A DNA stretch of 64,000 bases, taken from NCBI GenBank assembly GCA_963682175.1, contig OY821777.1, positions 13,412,001 through 13,476,000 on the forward strand, in the 5' to 3' direction. The DNA is from Triglochin maritima. Its lineage: Eukaryota; Streptophyta; Magnoliopsida; Alismatales; Juncaginaceae. Positions 11,589 through 21,790 of the stretch are shown piece by piece (position 1 is the stretch's first letter; the number at the start of each line of letters is the position of its first letter). The position numbers and the translations under genes are program-made. The notes below the pieces were generated by a model. That model worked only from the letters and a program-made list of their open reading frames with translations, ran no database searches and was not told the DNA's origin.

Positions 11589-12005
11589 GGCCATCCTTAA
11601 CGGGGTCGTGCGCCCCCACGACCACCACGACCTGGGGACCAGGTCATCTCTCCCTTAACAGGGGGACAACCTGGTCGTTCAAATGACCGGGTCGTTTTCT
11701 CCCAGCACGTTTTTAAAGCATTTTTTTGTTTTCATTTTTTAAAATTAGTTTTTTTTTGAAAATACGTTTTCTAATTTTTTTTGATTGTGTAGATTTTTTT
11801 AGATTTTCCCCAAAATCGATTCCGAAATGATGTGGAGGAGAGATGGGTTGTGGTTAAAAGGTGAATAATGTAGAAAATAGAAGAAAGTGAGTTGGGGAGA
11901 AAGAAAGTTGATGTGGAAGAGATAGAAAGTTAATTTGGAAGAGAAACAGAAGATAGATAAAACTCATGACCATATTGTCAGAGTCATGGTTACTGTTAAC
12001 ATAGC
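11589..12005. mobile_element. Tourist/PIF-Harbinger-type MITE, copy 2 (inverted)
   Basis: A 417-bp element flanked by TCA on both sides (11586-11588 and 12006-12008), fitting a TNA target duplication. Its ends are GGCCATCCTTAACGG and the complement of GCTATGTTAACAG. The interior is the reverse-complement relative of copies 9654-9997 and 12720-13061, sharing GATGTGGAGGAGAGATG- and GAAAGTTGATGTGGAAG-like stretches. The GC-rich head (GACCTGGGGACCAGGTC) also resembles the head of the transposase-bearing Harbinger element at 31726. Confidence 0.7.
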
Positions 12006-12719
12006 TCAACCCATATATATTTACACGCATACGCTTAAATTTTAGCCATTACTTGGAGATCGCTTTCAAGTGAAATGGAATCTATTGTATATCTGTCTAG
12101 TGTATCTTCTAGAAATATTGTTATCAAAATCACAACAAATGGAATCTATGTTCCCTAGCTAAGAAGCTTAATTGAAGTTTTCTCAGAATTTTGATTTTGT
12201 CTTCATTTTCTTCTTGAGTTGGGGATATTTCCAAAGTAAAATCGTGGCTGAAGAATGTTTTGGAAATGAAGTTCTACGGTTAGATAAATTTTTAATATGT
12301 CTTATATGGTATCCTTCTACATAATTCTCTTCACCTTCAAGATTTCTTGGGTGGTGGATGGTGGTCGGCCAAGGCCTAATTAATCACAATTACAGAGCAA
12401 AGCCCTAGGTGCTTTCTATCTCCTTAACAGAAGAAGATTTGTGCTAATTATGAAAAAAAAGGTTACAAATCTCATGTTATACAAGTCCCAAATCAAATCT
12501 AATCGGCTCTAAAATTGACTTATTCGACTCCTTAAGTTGGTTAAGAAATCAAGTAAACAAGCTCCAAAAGACAAGCCAAAAAAGGCTCGAGAGTGTCAGC
12601 AAAATCGACCCCCAACATGTGCATTCACCAACAGGGCACATACAACCCAAAAATGTTGATTGACCGTTTCCTTCAGCAACAATATCATAGTAATATAGTA
12701 TATACTGATGGATGACTTA

Positions 12720-13061
12720 GACAAATCTTTAGTCATGACCTGGACGATTTGGTCATTAACTTTTTCTCTCTTCCACGTCAGTTTTCACTCTCATTCACAT
12801 CAATTTTCTCTCTTCCCAACTCATTTTCTTCTCTTTTCTATACTATTCACATCTTAACTATAACCCACCACAACTTATCTCTTTCATCCACATCATTTCG
12901 GAGTCGATTTTACAAAAAAAACAAATAAATTAGAAAACATATTTTCAAAAAATACATTAAAACTAATTTTAAAAAGAATCAAAACAAAAAAAATTACTCA
13001 TGCATGAGTGAACAGTGACGACCCGGTGGACGGGGGTCGGGACGACCCCGTTAAAGATGTC
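12720..13061. mobile_element. Tourist/PIF-Harbinger-type MITE, copy 3
   Basis: A 342-bp element whose ends GACAAATCTTTAGTC and the complement of GACATCTTTAACGGGG form imperfect TIRs. It is flanked by TTA on the left and TCA on the right, so the target duplication has one mismatch. The interior closely follows copy 1 (ATTCACATCTTAACTATAACCC). Confidence 0.65.
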
Positions 13062-13792
13062 TCAGTAGAAGGGCTTGAATAATGCGAGACCACACGCCTT
13101 TGTGAATCATCCCAAAACTTTCTAATCATAGCCGAAGGACTAAAGACCTTAAAAAATATAAACATATGAAACGATTATACCCGTTTAGTTAGCAGTGAAA
13201 ATAGTTTAGACGTGATGTGTTCATGAAACTTGGGAAAGGGAGAACCAACCATCCATGATGTTTACTTCCACGCAGGCACATGTCAACCTCACGTAGAGTG
13301 CAAGATCAAACCAACCCAGCACTTTAATTAATAAGCCGACAAAAGGAATCAACATTAATTAATTGTTCATATCTCCTAATGTTCCTCGTGTTCTTTTAAT
13401 AATTGAAGTGTGCATGATTCTATTGCAAGGAGGATCCGGGAATTAAAGCTCAGGTGGACGCAAAGTAATTAACTATTCATCATGGTCACCCATATAGTAA
13501 TGCAGATGGATCTCAACTCGAAATAGTTCTTTCATGCCTATTAATAAATGTGCAGTGGTACTTGTAGACCATCCTTTATAGAACACTTTCTAGAAGGAAA
13601 CCAAATTGCTAAAGAAATGATATATCAAGAAATTAAGCATGAACATGAGGTGCAAAAGACGACATGATAAATGAAAACGAAATAACGAAATAATGAAGCT
13701 TTATCACATTCAGGCATCGATCCCACGACGTCTCAAGCTTCTCCCGTGCCGCTTTTGCCTAGACAAATCAAAAATCTCCAGACGTTGTCACC

Positions 13793-14977
13793 AGTGGCGG
13801 ATCCAAGAGAGAAACTACGAAAGTGTGCACAATAAAAAATCATTTTTCATAAAAACAAGCATATAAATATTTGGAATATAGTTTTATTCAAAACAAAATA
13901 TATACTTTTTCGACATTGTTAACCAATCTTTATATTCTTCAAACCATTGATTATTAAATTGGCATATTTTCCACCAAATTTGGTTCAGGAGAACTTACAT
14001 TTAGGATTTATAGGCCGACTTGGTCATCTTAAATAATACTCTCTACGAACTTAATCTTGCAAACTCGCATGAAAATCAGATATTCGTCTTCTTTGTCTAG
14101 GATATGATACTAATTCATTTAAATTCAGTTCAACCCTACTTAACTTTTGAGATGATTCCACTTATCTGGACTTGGTGTTTGATTTTATTATTAGAAACTT
14201 ATCCATGACCTACATTTGGACAGTATTATAACTTTGTAAATTGAACTTGAACCAACACAAGTAAATAAATCATAAGTTTCATGAAATATTTATCTAAAAT
14301 TGACTAATGCAATATCGCTTACTTATTTATGTTATATACTAAACTCTAAAGTTAAAAAAACCATAAAATGATCACCTAGTGGTTAGTGGCGTGGTTGTCT
14401 TATCCTTTTTCTACACGTTTATATTAGGCTACTATTTTGGCAATTGTCCAACAGTCCAAGTGAGAAATTTGTACGTGTTGTGTGGTTATGCCTTTGGAGT
14501 TGTGAAGGTGGATCGTGGATGTGAAAGTTTTGCTGAGCGGGAGAGACAATTGTTTGGTTTTTTTCCCAATTTAATATTTTTGGTTGTTGAATTTGAAAAA
14601 TTGTAAAAGAAGATTAAAGTATAACATCTTGTGTTGTTGGGAATAGGAAATGAAAATGTGAATATTTTAGAAATAGTAAAGGTAAACAAGAAGTAGACGT
14701 AAACTTAGACCAAAGGAAAATTGAACTTTGGTTTTGGGTTTTGTCTTGTCATTGGGTTTGCTTTTGTGTTTATTTAATTTTTTTAAATGATTTTTAAATG
14801 AGCGTGGTGTCATAGTAAATAATATTATAATAACATTTTTGTTTTAAAAAATAAAATTAATAAATACCAAAAGTAATAATATATAAGTATATTTTTTTCT
14901 ACAATTGACACAAGACACCAAGTATACTATTTAAAGAAAAAATAGAATTCACACGTGCCACACTTAAATCCGCCGCT
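13793..14977. mobile_element. Probable TIR transposon of unassigned superfamily, non-coding
   Basis: The left end AGTGGCGGATCCAAG and the complement of the right end AGCGGCGGATTTAAG match at 12 of 15 positions as inverted ends, enclosing about 1.2 kb of AT-rich DNA without a convincing frame. No target duplication is visible, so the class is open; a hAT relative is possible. The MULE at 14993 starts only 15 bp beyond its right end. Confidence 0.4.
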
Positions 14978-14992
14978 TGCTGCAAATTCTTT

Positions 14993-15056
14993 CTGAACTG
15001 CTAAACATCGCCCCAAAATTACTTAAATCGCCCCTTGAAATTACCAAATTGCCCTT
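14993..15056 (+). repeat. MULE left terminal inverted repeat, 64 bp
   Basis: Starts CTGAACTGCTAAACATCGCC and is preceded by target-duplication copy AATTCTTT. It matches the complement of 21173-21236 at 58 of 64 positions. The two MULEs in the window share the CTGAA left end. Confidence 0.9.
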
Positions 15057-15071
15057 CATCCTATTTTTGCT

Positions 15072-15078
15072 TATATAT
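15072..15078 (+). promoter_or_regulatory. Candidate TATA box of the MULE PMD gene
   Basis: TATATAT lies 15 bp inside the left TIR and about 62 bp before the ATG at 15140, a suitable place for a core promoter. The TIR itself may supply upstream control. Confidence 0.4.
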
Positions 15079-15139
15079 CTCACAATTTCACTCTTTTTTC
15101 AAAACTTTCTCTTCATATACCTACTACAGAAGATTAGGA

Positions 15140-17718
15140 ATGTCTCGGAGGCCAGGCAAGCAGCCAGCAGTTCCCCGGTGTACCCGTATACGGTAACCTT
15201 ACTTTATTTATTTGTTTTTAAAAATAAAAAAAATTAAAAAAAGTGGCCGACGTCAGAGGGAGACGCCCGACCCATGCGGGGGGCGTCTCCCTCGGACGTC
15301 GGCCACTAGCGGGAGACGTCTGGGGAAGACGTCTTCCCGATGGAGGAGACGTCTTCGGCAGACGTCTCCCCCAAAAAGGAGGCGTCTCTCGCAGACGCCT
15401 CCACAAAATTTTTTTTTTAAAATTATTAAATCTGATAATTACTTTAATAAATTGTGATAAATCTGAAAATTTAATTTAACAAATTCTTATTAAGTTTAAC
15501 ATTTGTGATATTTAGTTTTAACAATTTTTGATTTAGTTTAACAATTGTTTTAATTTAGTTTAACAAATTTTGATTTAGTTTAACAATTGTGATAATTTAG
15601 TTTAACAATTGTGATAAATATGATAATTTAGTTTAACAAATTTAACAAATTTGTAATTAAAATTTCAATTAATAGTCATCGGGTCACAGTGGAGGGAAAG
15701 GCAAGTCGATACCATTACACGCCTTCCGTTCTTTAGAGGATGATTCAGCACCGCGTCATCCACGTAGACGGGGGATATCTGCTTCGGTCAGGAGGGAGAG
15801 AGAGGCATTACGTCGTCGTGAGGAGGATGATGATTCCTTCGATGATGAGCATGTGGACAGTCCCGACAACGGGAGCGACGATGATGACCCGTATGAGTTA
15901 GAGCGCCCGGAGGTGGAGAGGCAGGGGGAGTATAGCAGAGGACGTGGTCGAGCGGGTAGTTCTACTTCCGCGGGATGGATGATGCGGAAGGGTAGGGGTG
16001 GGAGGTTTACGACCGGGGATTCGAGCTCGTGCACTGTTGATCCCCGCGCTCAGAAGAAGAAGAGGGTCCAGGACGATTCTTGGATCGTGAGCAGTATGAC
16101 GCCTGGTGGTCCTTTAGATGTGAGCGTCATTCCTAGTTTCTGGGGTCACATCGCTAGACGGATCTGGGACGGAGAGGATCGGAAGGTTCTGAAGTGTCAT
16201 AATCGGCACAGAGCCTGTACAACACTACAGGGTTGGCGGTCTACACTGAGTGCTGATATCAGAGAGGAGATTAGTACCACGCATTTGGGGCACTTACCGT
16301 ACAGCATGTTCCCTTATCTCGACATGCCTTTGATTTCTGCGTTTGTGGAGCGGTGGCAGCCTGACACCAACACTTTCCACATGCCTTTCGGAGAGATGAC
16401 GATCATGCTTCACGATGTTTTCCAGATCCTGCGCATTCCTGTGGATGGTCGTCTGGTTAGTGCTCAGGGGTCGACGTCTGAGCTGAGGTGTTATGTGGCA
16501 GAGTTGCTTGGTGTCACACCTGATGGTCTGGCGAGAGATACAGCTTTATGGAGTGGTGGTGGTGTCGGCATCGACTCCCTTGAGGACCTATGCAGACGAG
16601 CACGACCTCCGCGGGCCGATGATACACAGTTGACGGCGTACCTATTCTTGATGCTCGGAGCCGTCTTGTTTGTCGACAAGAGTGGTTGTCGGATCAGACC
16701 ACGCGATCTACTGGAGGTTAGGGACCCGGACACCGTTCGTGAGTACTCGTGGGGGTCAGCGACGTTGGCATACCTGTACCGGCAGCTTGGGATAGCTAGC
16801 CGTGCGGATTGTTCTGGGATTGCAGGTTGTCTTACGCTGCTGCAGGCGTGGATATACGAGTACATTCCTGCATTCCGCCCGCATCGTGAGCGGAAGATTA
16901 TCGACGAGGGTCATCCACGTTCGGGTATGTGGGCCGTCCGGAGCGAGGACAAGAGCGATGGACGATTGCGTTCCATCCGCGCACGGCTAGATCAGATGAC
17001 TGCATCAGAGGTATCAAACTTTACACCATTTATTTAATTTTAAGATGTATTATTATTAATGTGTTAAACTTTAGGTGGAGTGGTTACCCTATGGTCCTGA
17101 CCCAGCAGCGGATGTCCCGAGGACTTTATTGATGGGTCTTATTCGTTATCGGGATATCATAGAGCCTTATATGCCCGATCGGGTCTTGCGTCAGTTAGGA
17201 TATGTTCAGGTGATCCCGGTTGACATCCCGACACCAGAGCATGCGGTGCGGTCTGCGACAGCAGCGACGTACGACGTCAGGTTCCCTGTTTCTACAACGG
17301 AATCGACTTGGCGGATATTTCCGAGATCATGCCGATTGTCCCTTGGCGACTTCAGACGTAGTCGCGACCCCTCCGAGTGTGATGCACGTTATCTTGATTG
17401 GTTCGGTAGTTACTCACATCCTATCATCGTCCGTGGTGCCTCCCGGAGAGCAGATCGACCACCAGATAGGACGTATGGCGATCTGGTAATTTTTTCATTT
17501 TATCTATATTTATTTGTACCGTATAATTTGTTAATGTACGCTAATGTTATTGTTATGTGCAGTGGATGAGTAAGATGATACGGGCTGTAGACCCAATCTT
17601 GCAGATGAGGGATGAGCTGCCAGACGATGCCAGAGCTGCATGCGGAGATTTGGATGAGATCATACACTCGTGGCATACTCAGTTAGGCATCTCCGACCAT
17701 GATTCGGATGATGAGTAG
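15140..17718 (+). CDS. Plant mobile domain (PMD, MAIN-like) protein of the MULE, 4 exons, 646 aa
   Basis: Exons 15140-15192, 15690-17010, 17075-17485 and 17563-17718 join in frame with GT-AG borders (phases 2, 0, 0) into 646 codons plus TAG. Exon 1 (MSRRPGKQPAVPRC) is tiny; intron 1 holds a palindromic GC-rich array. An acidic/basic low-complexity N-terminus (EDDDSFDDE, KGRGG, QKKKRV, a possible nuclear signal) is followed at about residues 190-460 by the PMD core, with SAFVERWQPDTNTFHMPFGEMTI-type wording (around 240-255) and DGRLVS. PMD proteins (MAIN/MAIL family and transposon relatives) are plant-specific and nuclear; host members support gene expression and silencing (family knowledge). 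The role inside a MULE is unknown; it could help transposition or counter silencing (inference). The acceptor of intron 1 was chosen because the alternative at 15676 meets a stop. Confidence 0.85.
15243..15402. repeat. Palindromic GC-rich array in intron 1 of the PMD gene
   Basis: Three nested hairpins: 15243-15306 (arms of about 25 bp beginning GTGGCCGACGTC), about 15311-15372 (GGGAGACGTCT against AGACGTCTCCC), and 15378-15402 (GGAGGCGTCT against AGACGCCTCC). The repeated word is RGACGTCT/GGCGTCT. GC content jumps compared with the AT-rich intron around it. The same word builds arrays at 20769-21021, 33946-34148 and 34514-34735. Confidence 0.85.
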
Positions 17719-17739
17719 GCTGATCTGTTGTACCGTACT

Positions 17740-18027
17740 CTTAGTATTTGCATTTATATTTGTTTATCTGTCGTACGCTTATTATTTGTATTTGTGTTTG
17801 TGTTTGCTAACATATCGTACGCTTATTATTTGTATTTATGTTTGCTTATTTGTCCTACGCTTATTATTTTTATTTGTGTTTGCTAACGTATCGTACTATT
17901 ATATATAATGCAAATAAAGCAAACATATCAAAACATATTACATAATAAAGCAACAATATATAGTGTACAAACATATCAAAACATATTACATAATTGGTAC
18001 AAACATATCAAAACATATTACATAATT
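17740..18027. repeat. Short tandem repeats between the two MULE genes
   Basis: After the PMD stop there are about three units of TCGTACGCTTATTATTTGTA followed by TTTGTGTTTGC (17765-17905), then three copies of a 27-bp unit containing ACATATCAAAACATATTACA (17920-18027). This is the shared 3' region of two convergent genes; a role in 3'-end formation is possible but not shown. Confidence 0.7.
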
Positions 18028-18085
18028 GTTGCCAAGATGCTATCATATTTTGGTACTCCAGCTCCCATCCAATAACACTCTCATC

Positions 18086-21080
18086 TCATACTTGAAACCA
18101 CAGAGTCGCTATAGGAGGTACGGGGAATCCCTCATTCAAATCCAAACGAATGTAATGAGCGTAACTTCCTAAATGAGCAATAATCAACTCTCTGCACGGT
18201 CTCGTCACGGTAGGTGAACTCTTCCAAGGTAGAACTGTAAGACATGGGTACAACGAACCATCATTTCCGAGAGAGAAGAACATAACTGCACACTTGTAAA
18301 AATTTGCAATGGGAAACAAGTCCGTCCACGTCTCCATGTAGTGATTCTCGCCACAAGGTCCCCCGCCCCAATTAATCCGGTGACGAGCCTGCGCCACACC
18401 GTCGTAGTATACGTGCTCATAAAAAGATGGGTTCGCAGCTAGCTCATTTGAAATCGAACGACGGGCGAGTTGCCAATTGTCTTCACCACCGTGAAAAACA
18501 TCGGCGACACATCGAAATCCACAGTTTCCATCAGCACGTACATCATTCCACTGGTGTAGGAATGACATAATGATTCCAAGAATCCTATCCGCATATGGAA
18601 AGTCGTCTACGTCAGCCCGCCCAGTCACTACAATATAAACAAAAAATACAATTACATATAATAACAAAAGATACATATTTACTGAAATAAATAACAAAAT
18701 TATAATAACAATAAATATAGGGATGGTATACCTGATCCTCCCCTCACAGACGAAGAACCAGAAGATCGACCACGACCTTTGCTTCCACTACCGGAAGAAC
18801 GACCACGACCTCTACTCCCACTACCTGAAGATCGACCACTACCTCGCTCTGCATACTCAAACACACTAGGGTCCCGTCGTGTCGACTTTCCCCTTGGTCG
18901 ACCTCGTAGCTTTGTTTTTTCTGCAGGCTCTCTCAAATGCGCATGTTCGGGGTGTAGCTGCTCGAATAAAACCCGAAAGGCAGATCGAATTACGGTGGGG
19001 TCACTTCCTGCAATCTCATCAACCAGGCTGCGAAAATGTTCGACGTCTTGAGCTGCCTGAGACACAAACTCTGCGTTCCCGGCTCCTTCCCCAATGACAA
19101 GTGTCCTCCAGAACGAATGAATCTGCTCTAAGTAAATTCCGTTGTCTGATTCAAGACATCCGCGGATGGTACATGCGCAAGGTATCCCATGAGAAGTCAG
19201 AAAAGCGCACTCACAACGATATTCAACTTCATCATCTAACTCTTGCATTCTTTTCACCTCCTGACTCAGCAATTGCAAGCAGTGATGCGAAACTCGGCCA
19301 TTTATGTGACGATATAGAGCATGTCCGAAATTAGTCAAATTTCGCCGTCTCGAGTCTTCAAGAGCGTTTCGAATATTCGTCAGCTGCATTTCAATAGCCG
19401 CGTTGACGCGCTCGAAAAGAGTGTCCAGAGCTGCAGTCGATGTAGAAATCCACTCTTTTAGAGCCGAATGAGCACTTTCGACCCTACAATTCGTGGTGTT
19501 CCCAAAATGAAGGACTTTGTTCGTCCAATTCAGCACAAACTTTTCTTTATGCACCAACCACGTGGTGTCCAGATACTCCGTGATAGCCGGCCACGATCTA
19601 TACAAATCTTTCAGAGCATACACAGCTCTATCATACACGGCTTCTGAAGTAGAAAGCATGATTTTCCTCCATCTTCCACGCCTCAAAGTCTCTGCCATCT
19701 GCTTATTTTTGCCGAATACGTGGTATGCGTAGTTCAATACGTCTTTGTTGATGTGCCATGTGCAGAGTAAATGAGCAGGGTCAGGAAATACCTCTCTCAC
19801 TGGTCGCATAAGGCCTAACTCCCGGTCTGTTATTATTGCAGTCGGGCTGACAATCCCCAATAACAGATCTCGCAACTTCTCCATCACCCACAGATAACTG
19901 GAGTAAGTTTCATCCATCAAAATCGCATATCCAATAAGGAAATTCATGTTTGTTGGTGTGACCCCAATCATTTCGAACAAAGGCATCTTATACTTGTTCG
20001 TCTTGTAAGTCGAATCCATGCAGATAACGAAAGGATATGTCCGCAACAACTGGACTGACGTCGGATGTGCCAAAAAAGCGTGAGTGACGACATCAGTTTC
20101 TGGATCCGCCATAATCCAATGTAAGTACTGACACTGCACTGCTTGATAGAGAAACTGCTGGACGAGATTCCGGTCTTCAGATTTTGTCCTCCTCATGTAA
20201 TCTCTGAAATTATAAATATGCCTTTGATTTGGATTGTCCTCCGGGAATTTTTCTTTTACTGCCTTCAAGATGTTCCGTGGTTTTGCTTGCGCCTCAGTCA
20301 TATCACGAACAATCTTCTTCGCCCCAGAACTTAGACCACTAATTTGACGATGACCCTCTGGATAAACTGCCAGTCTGTGGTTGTGATGTCCGTGAGCACT
20401 ATTAAAAACCACAACCCATCCATCACGATCTCGTCGCTCCACCACTTTTATTAAGAAACGGCAACCGCAACCCTTTCTTTTGGTGTTTCTTCGAAGTGCA
20501 GTATCCATATCCCGAGACTCCATTTGATTTCGCCGGTCGCATCTCAAATAACAATCCATCCGACTATCTGATCTTGTTTTGTACGACGACACGACCAAAA
20601 AAAACCCAGCTCCGATAGCTACTTGTTTGGCCCATTTACATGCTTCATCGATTGTTTTAAAGATTTGTGTAGTTTGAAATAACTCACTGTAATCCACTCC
20701 ATCACCACCGAAATCTTCCAACGGAACCTACAAAAAAAAATCGAAATTAAAAAAATCAAAAAAATTCCGGGCGTCTGTATTAAACGCCTACCCCATGGGT
20801 GGGGCGTCTGAGTTAAACGCCCTTCCCAAGGGTGAGGCGTCTGAGTAGGACGCCTGACCCTAGGGAAGGGCGTCTACTACAGACGCCTTACCCAAGGGGA
20901 GGACGTCTACATAAGACGCCTCTCCCATTGCGTAGGCGTCTGCGTTAGACGCCTCGGCCAAGGGGAGGACGTCCTACGCAGACACCCTCACCTTGGGGGA
21001 GGCGTCTAATGCAGACGCCCGACCCAAAATTTGCCCCGCACCAGACTTACCTCACCGGATGCATCACCTTCGCCAGACAT
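18086..21080 (-). CDS. MULE transposase joined by splicing to an OTU-type cysteine protease, 3 exons, 855 aa
   Basis: Exons 21080-21051 (MSGEGDASGE), 20727-18732 and 18627-18086 join with GT-AG borders, giving 855 aa. Residues ~65-130 form a FAR1/WRKY-GCM1-like zinc finger (CYLRC, GCGCRF, HGHHNH). The MULE DDE core follows: CMDSTYKTNKY (~248), ITDRELG with CTWHINK (~310-335) and VESAHSALKEW (~430). A SWIM-like zinc motif has CECAF and GIPCACTI; the usual last His is Cys. Then come an AT-hook-like RGRPRGK and an SGSGRGRGR-rich linker. The last intron is phase 1 and exon 3 continues in frame into an OTU domain with DGNC (Cys about 711) and a C-terminal YAHYIRLDL (His about 833), the catalytic pair of OTU deubiquitinases. 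Known roles: DDE transposition chemistry; OTU cleaves ubiquitin-type linkages. A fused product is inferred from splice signals; use of an alternative stop after 18732 would give transposase alone. Confidence 0.88.
20769..21021. repeat. Palindromic tandem array in intron 1 of the transposase-OTU gene
   Basis: About seven units with a ~36-bp period. Each unit is GGCGTCT, a 5-6-nt centre and an AGACGCC-type half, separated by small palindromes such as CCCATGGG, CCCAAGGG or CCTAGGG. Units drift in the centre but keep the outer halves. It lies wholly inside the first intron, mirroring the array at the other end of the element. Confidence 0.9.
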
Positions 21081-21131
21081 TTTCGTGGTATTTTTACTGA
21101 TAAATTATGAATATACAAGACCGTAGGCCTA

Positions 21132-21138
21132 ATTTATA
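21132..21138 (-). promoter_or_regulatory. Candidate TATA box of the transposase-OTU gene
   Basis: On the minus strand TATAAAT lies about 52 bp before the ATG at 21080 and 34 bp inside the right TIR. Confidence 0.45.
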
Positions 21139-21172
21139 GACACGGGACGATATGGGTATTAAATATATTGTT

Positions 21173-21236
21173 AAGGGCAATTTGGTAATTTCAAGGGACG
21201 ATTTAAGTAGTTTTGGGGCGACGTTTAGTAGTTCCC
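21173..21236 (-). repeat. MULE right terminal inverted repeat, 64 bp
   Basis: Read outward-in on the minus strand it starts GGGAACTACTAAACGTCGCC and is followed on plus by the second AATTCTTT target copy. It shows 58 of 64 identities with the left TIR. Confidence 0.9.
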
Positions 21237-21790
21237 AATTCTTTTTGTGTGAGGGGTTTTGTGTCTGGGAAGCTTCTGCAATTCTCCAACTCCTCAGACA
21301 AGATGCCCCTGCCATCCAAACGGTACTGATATATCATTGGGCTATTCGTTTAAATCTGTTAGGAGAAAAAAGAATTAACATAATACATGAATTAAAAATA
21401 TGGTCAATTACAATTTTGCCTCTCTCAGGTACAAATAAGTAACACTGATAATTTAAACTTTAAAACGTCACACTCACAAACTATAACATCATACTCATTT
21501 TCTCCATAAAATTGTTATTTTTCAATATACTCTTAGTTATCTTTATATTTATCTTTATTGTTATTTTTTGATTTTCATTATTATTGTTTGCCAAATATAA
21601 TCTTAATTTATTTTTGTGGTAAATTTCAAAAATTGAACAAAATTTGACATTCGATTTGAATGGAACTTTGACATTAGATACATGAGAAGTATGTTTAACA
21701 AACAATATGGAAAAAACTAAAACATGACGAATATATTGAAAAACACTAATTTATGATGAAGAAGGCAAAATATTACACATTCAAAGTTTA

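Larger units (their letters stand above)
14993..21236. mobile_element. Complete-looking Mutator-like element (MULE), 6,244 bp, two convergent genes
   Basis: The element is bounded by 64-bp terminal inverted repeats (14993-15056 and 21173-21236, 6 mismatches by eye) and a perfect 8-bp target duplication AATTCTTT (14985-14992, 21237-21244). Inside are two genes that begin near opposite ends and converge: a plant-mobile-domain gene on plus, and a MULE transposase spliced to an OTU protease on minus. Both coding regions read through without stops once introns are removed, so the element could be autonomous (inference). Each first intron contains a GC-rich palindromic array. A small relative with identical boundaries lies at 33688-34948. 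Confidence 0.92.

Noticed and set aside
16491..16865. 124-aa minus-strand frame
   Set aside because: Opposite strand of PMD exon 2, with no motif of its own.
18086..18697. OTU protease as a separate host gene
   Set aside because: It has no own start, lies inside MULE ends, and joins the transposase by a phase-matched intron.
20769..21021. CRISPR-like array of regularly spaced repeats
   Set aside because: Units are internally palindromic and vary together, there are no unique spacers of constant length, no cas genes, and the setting is a plant intron.
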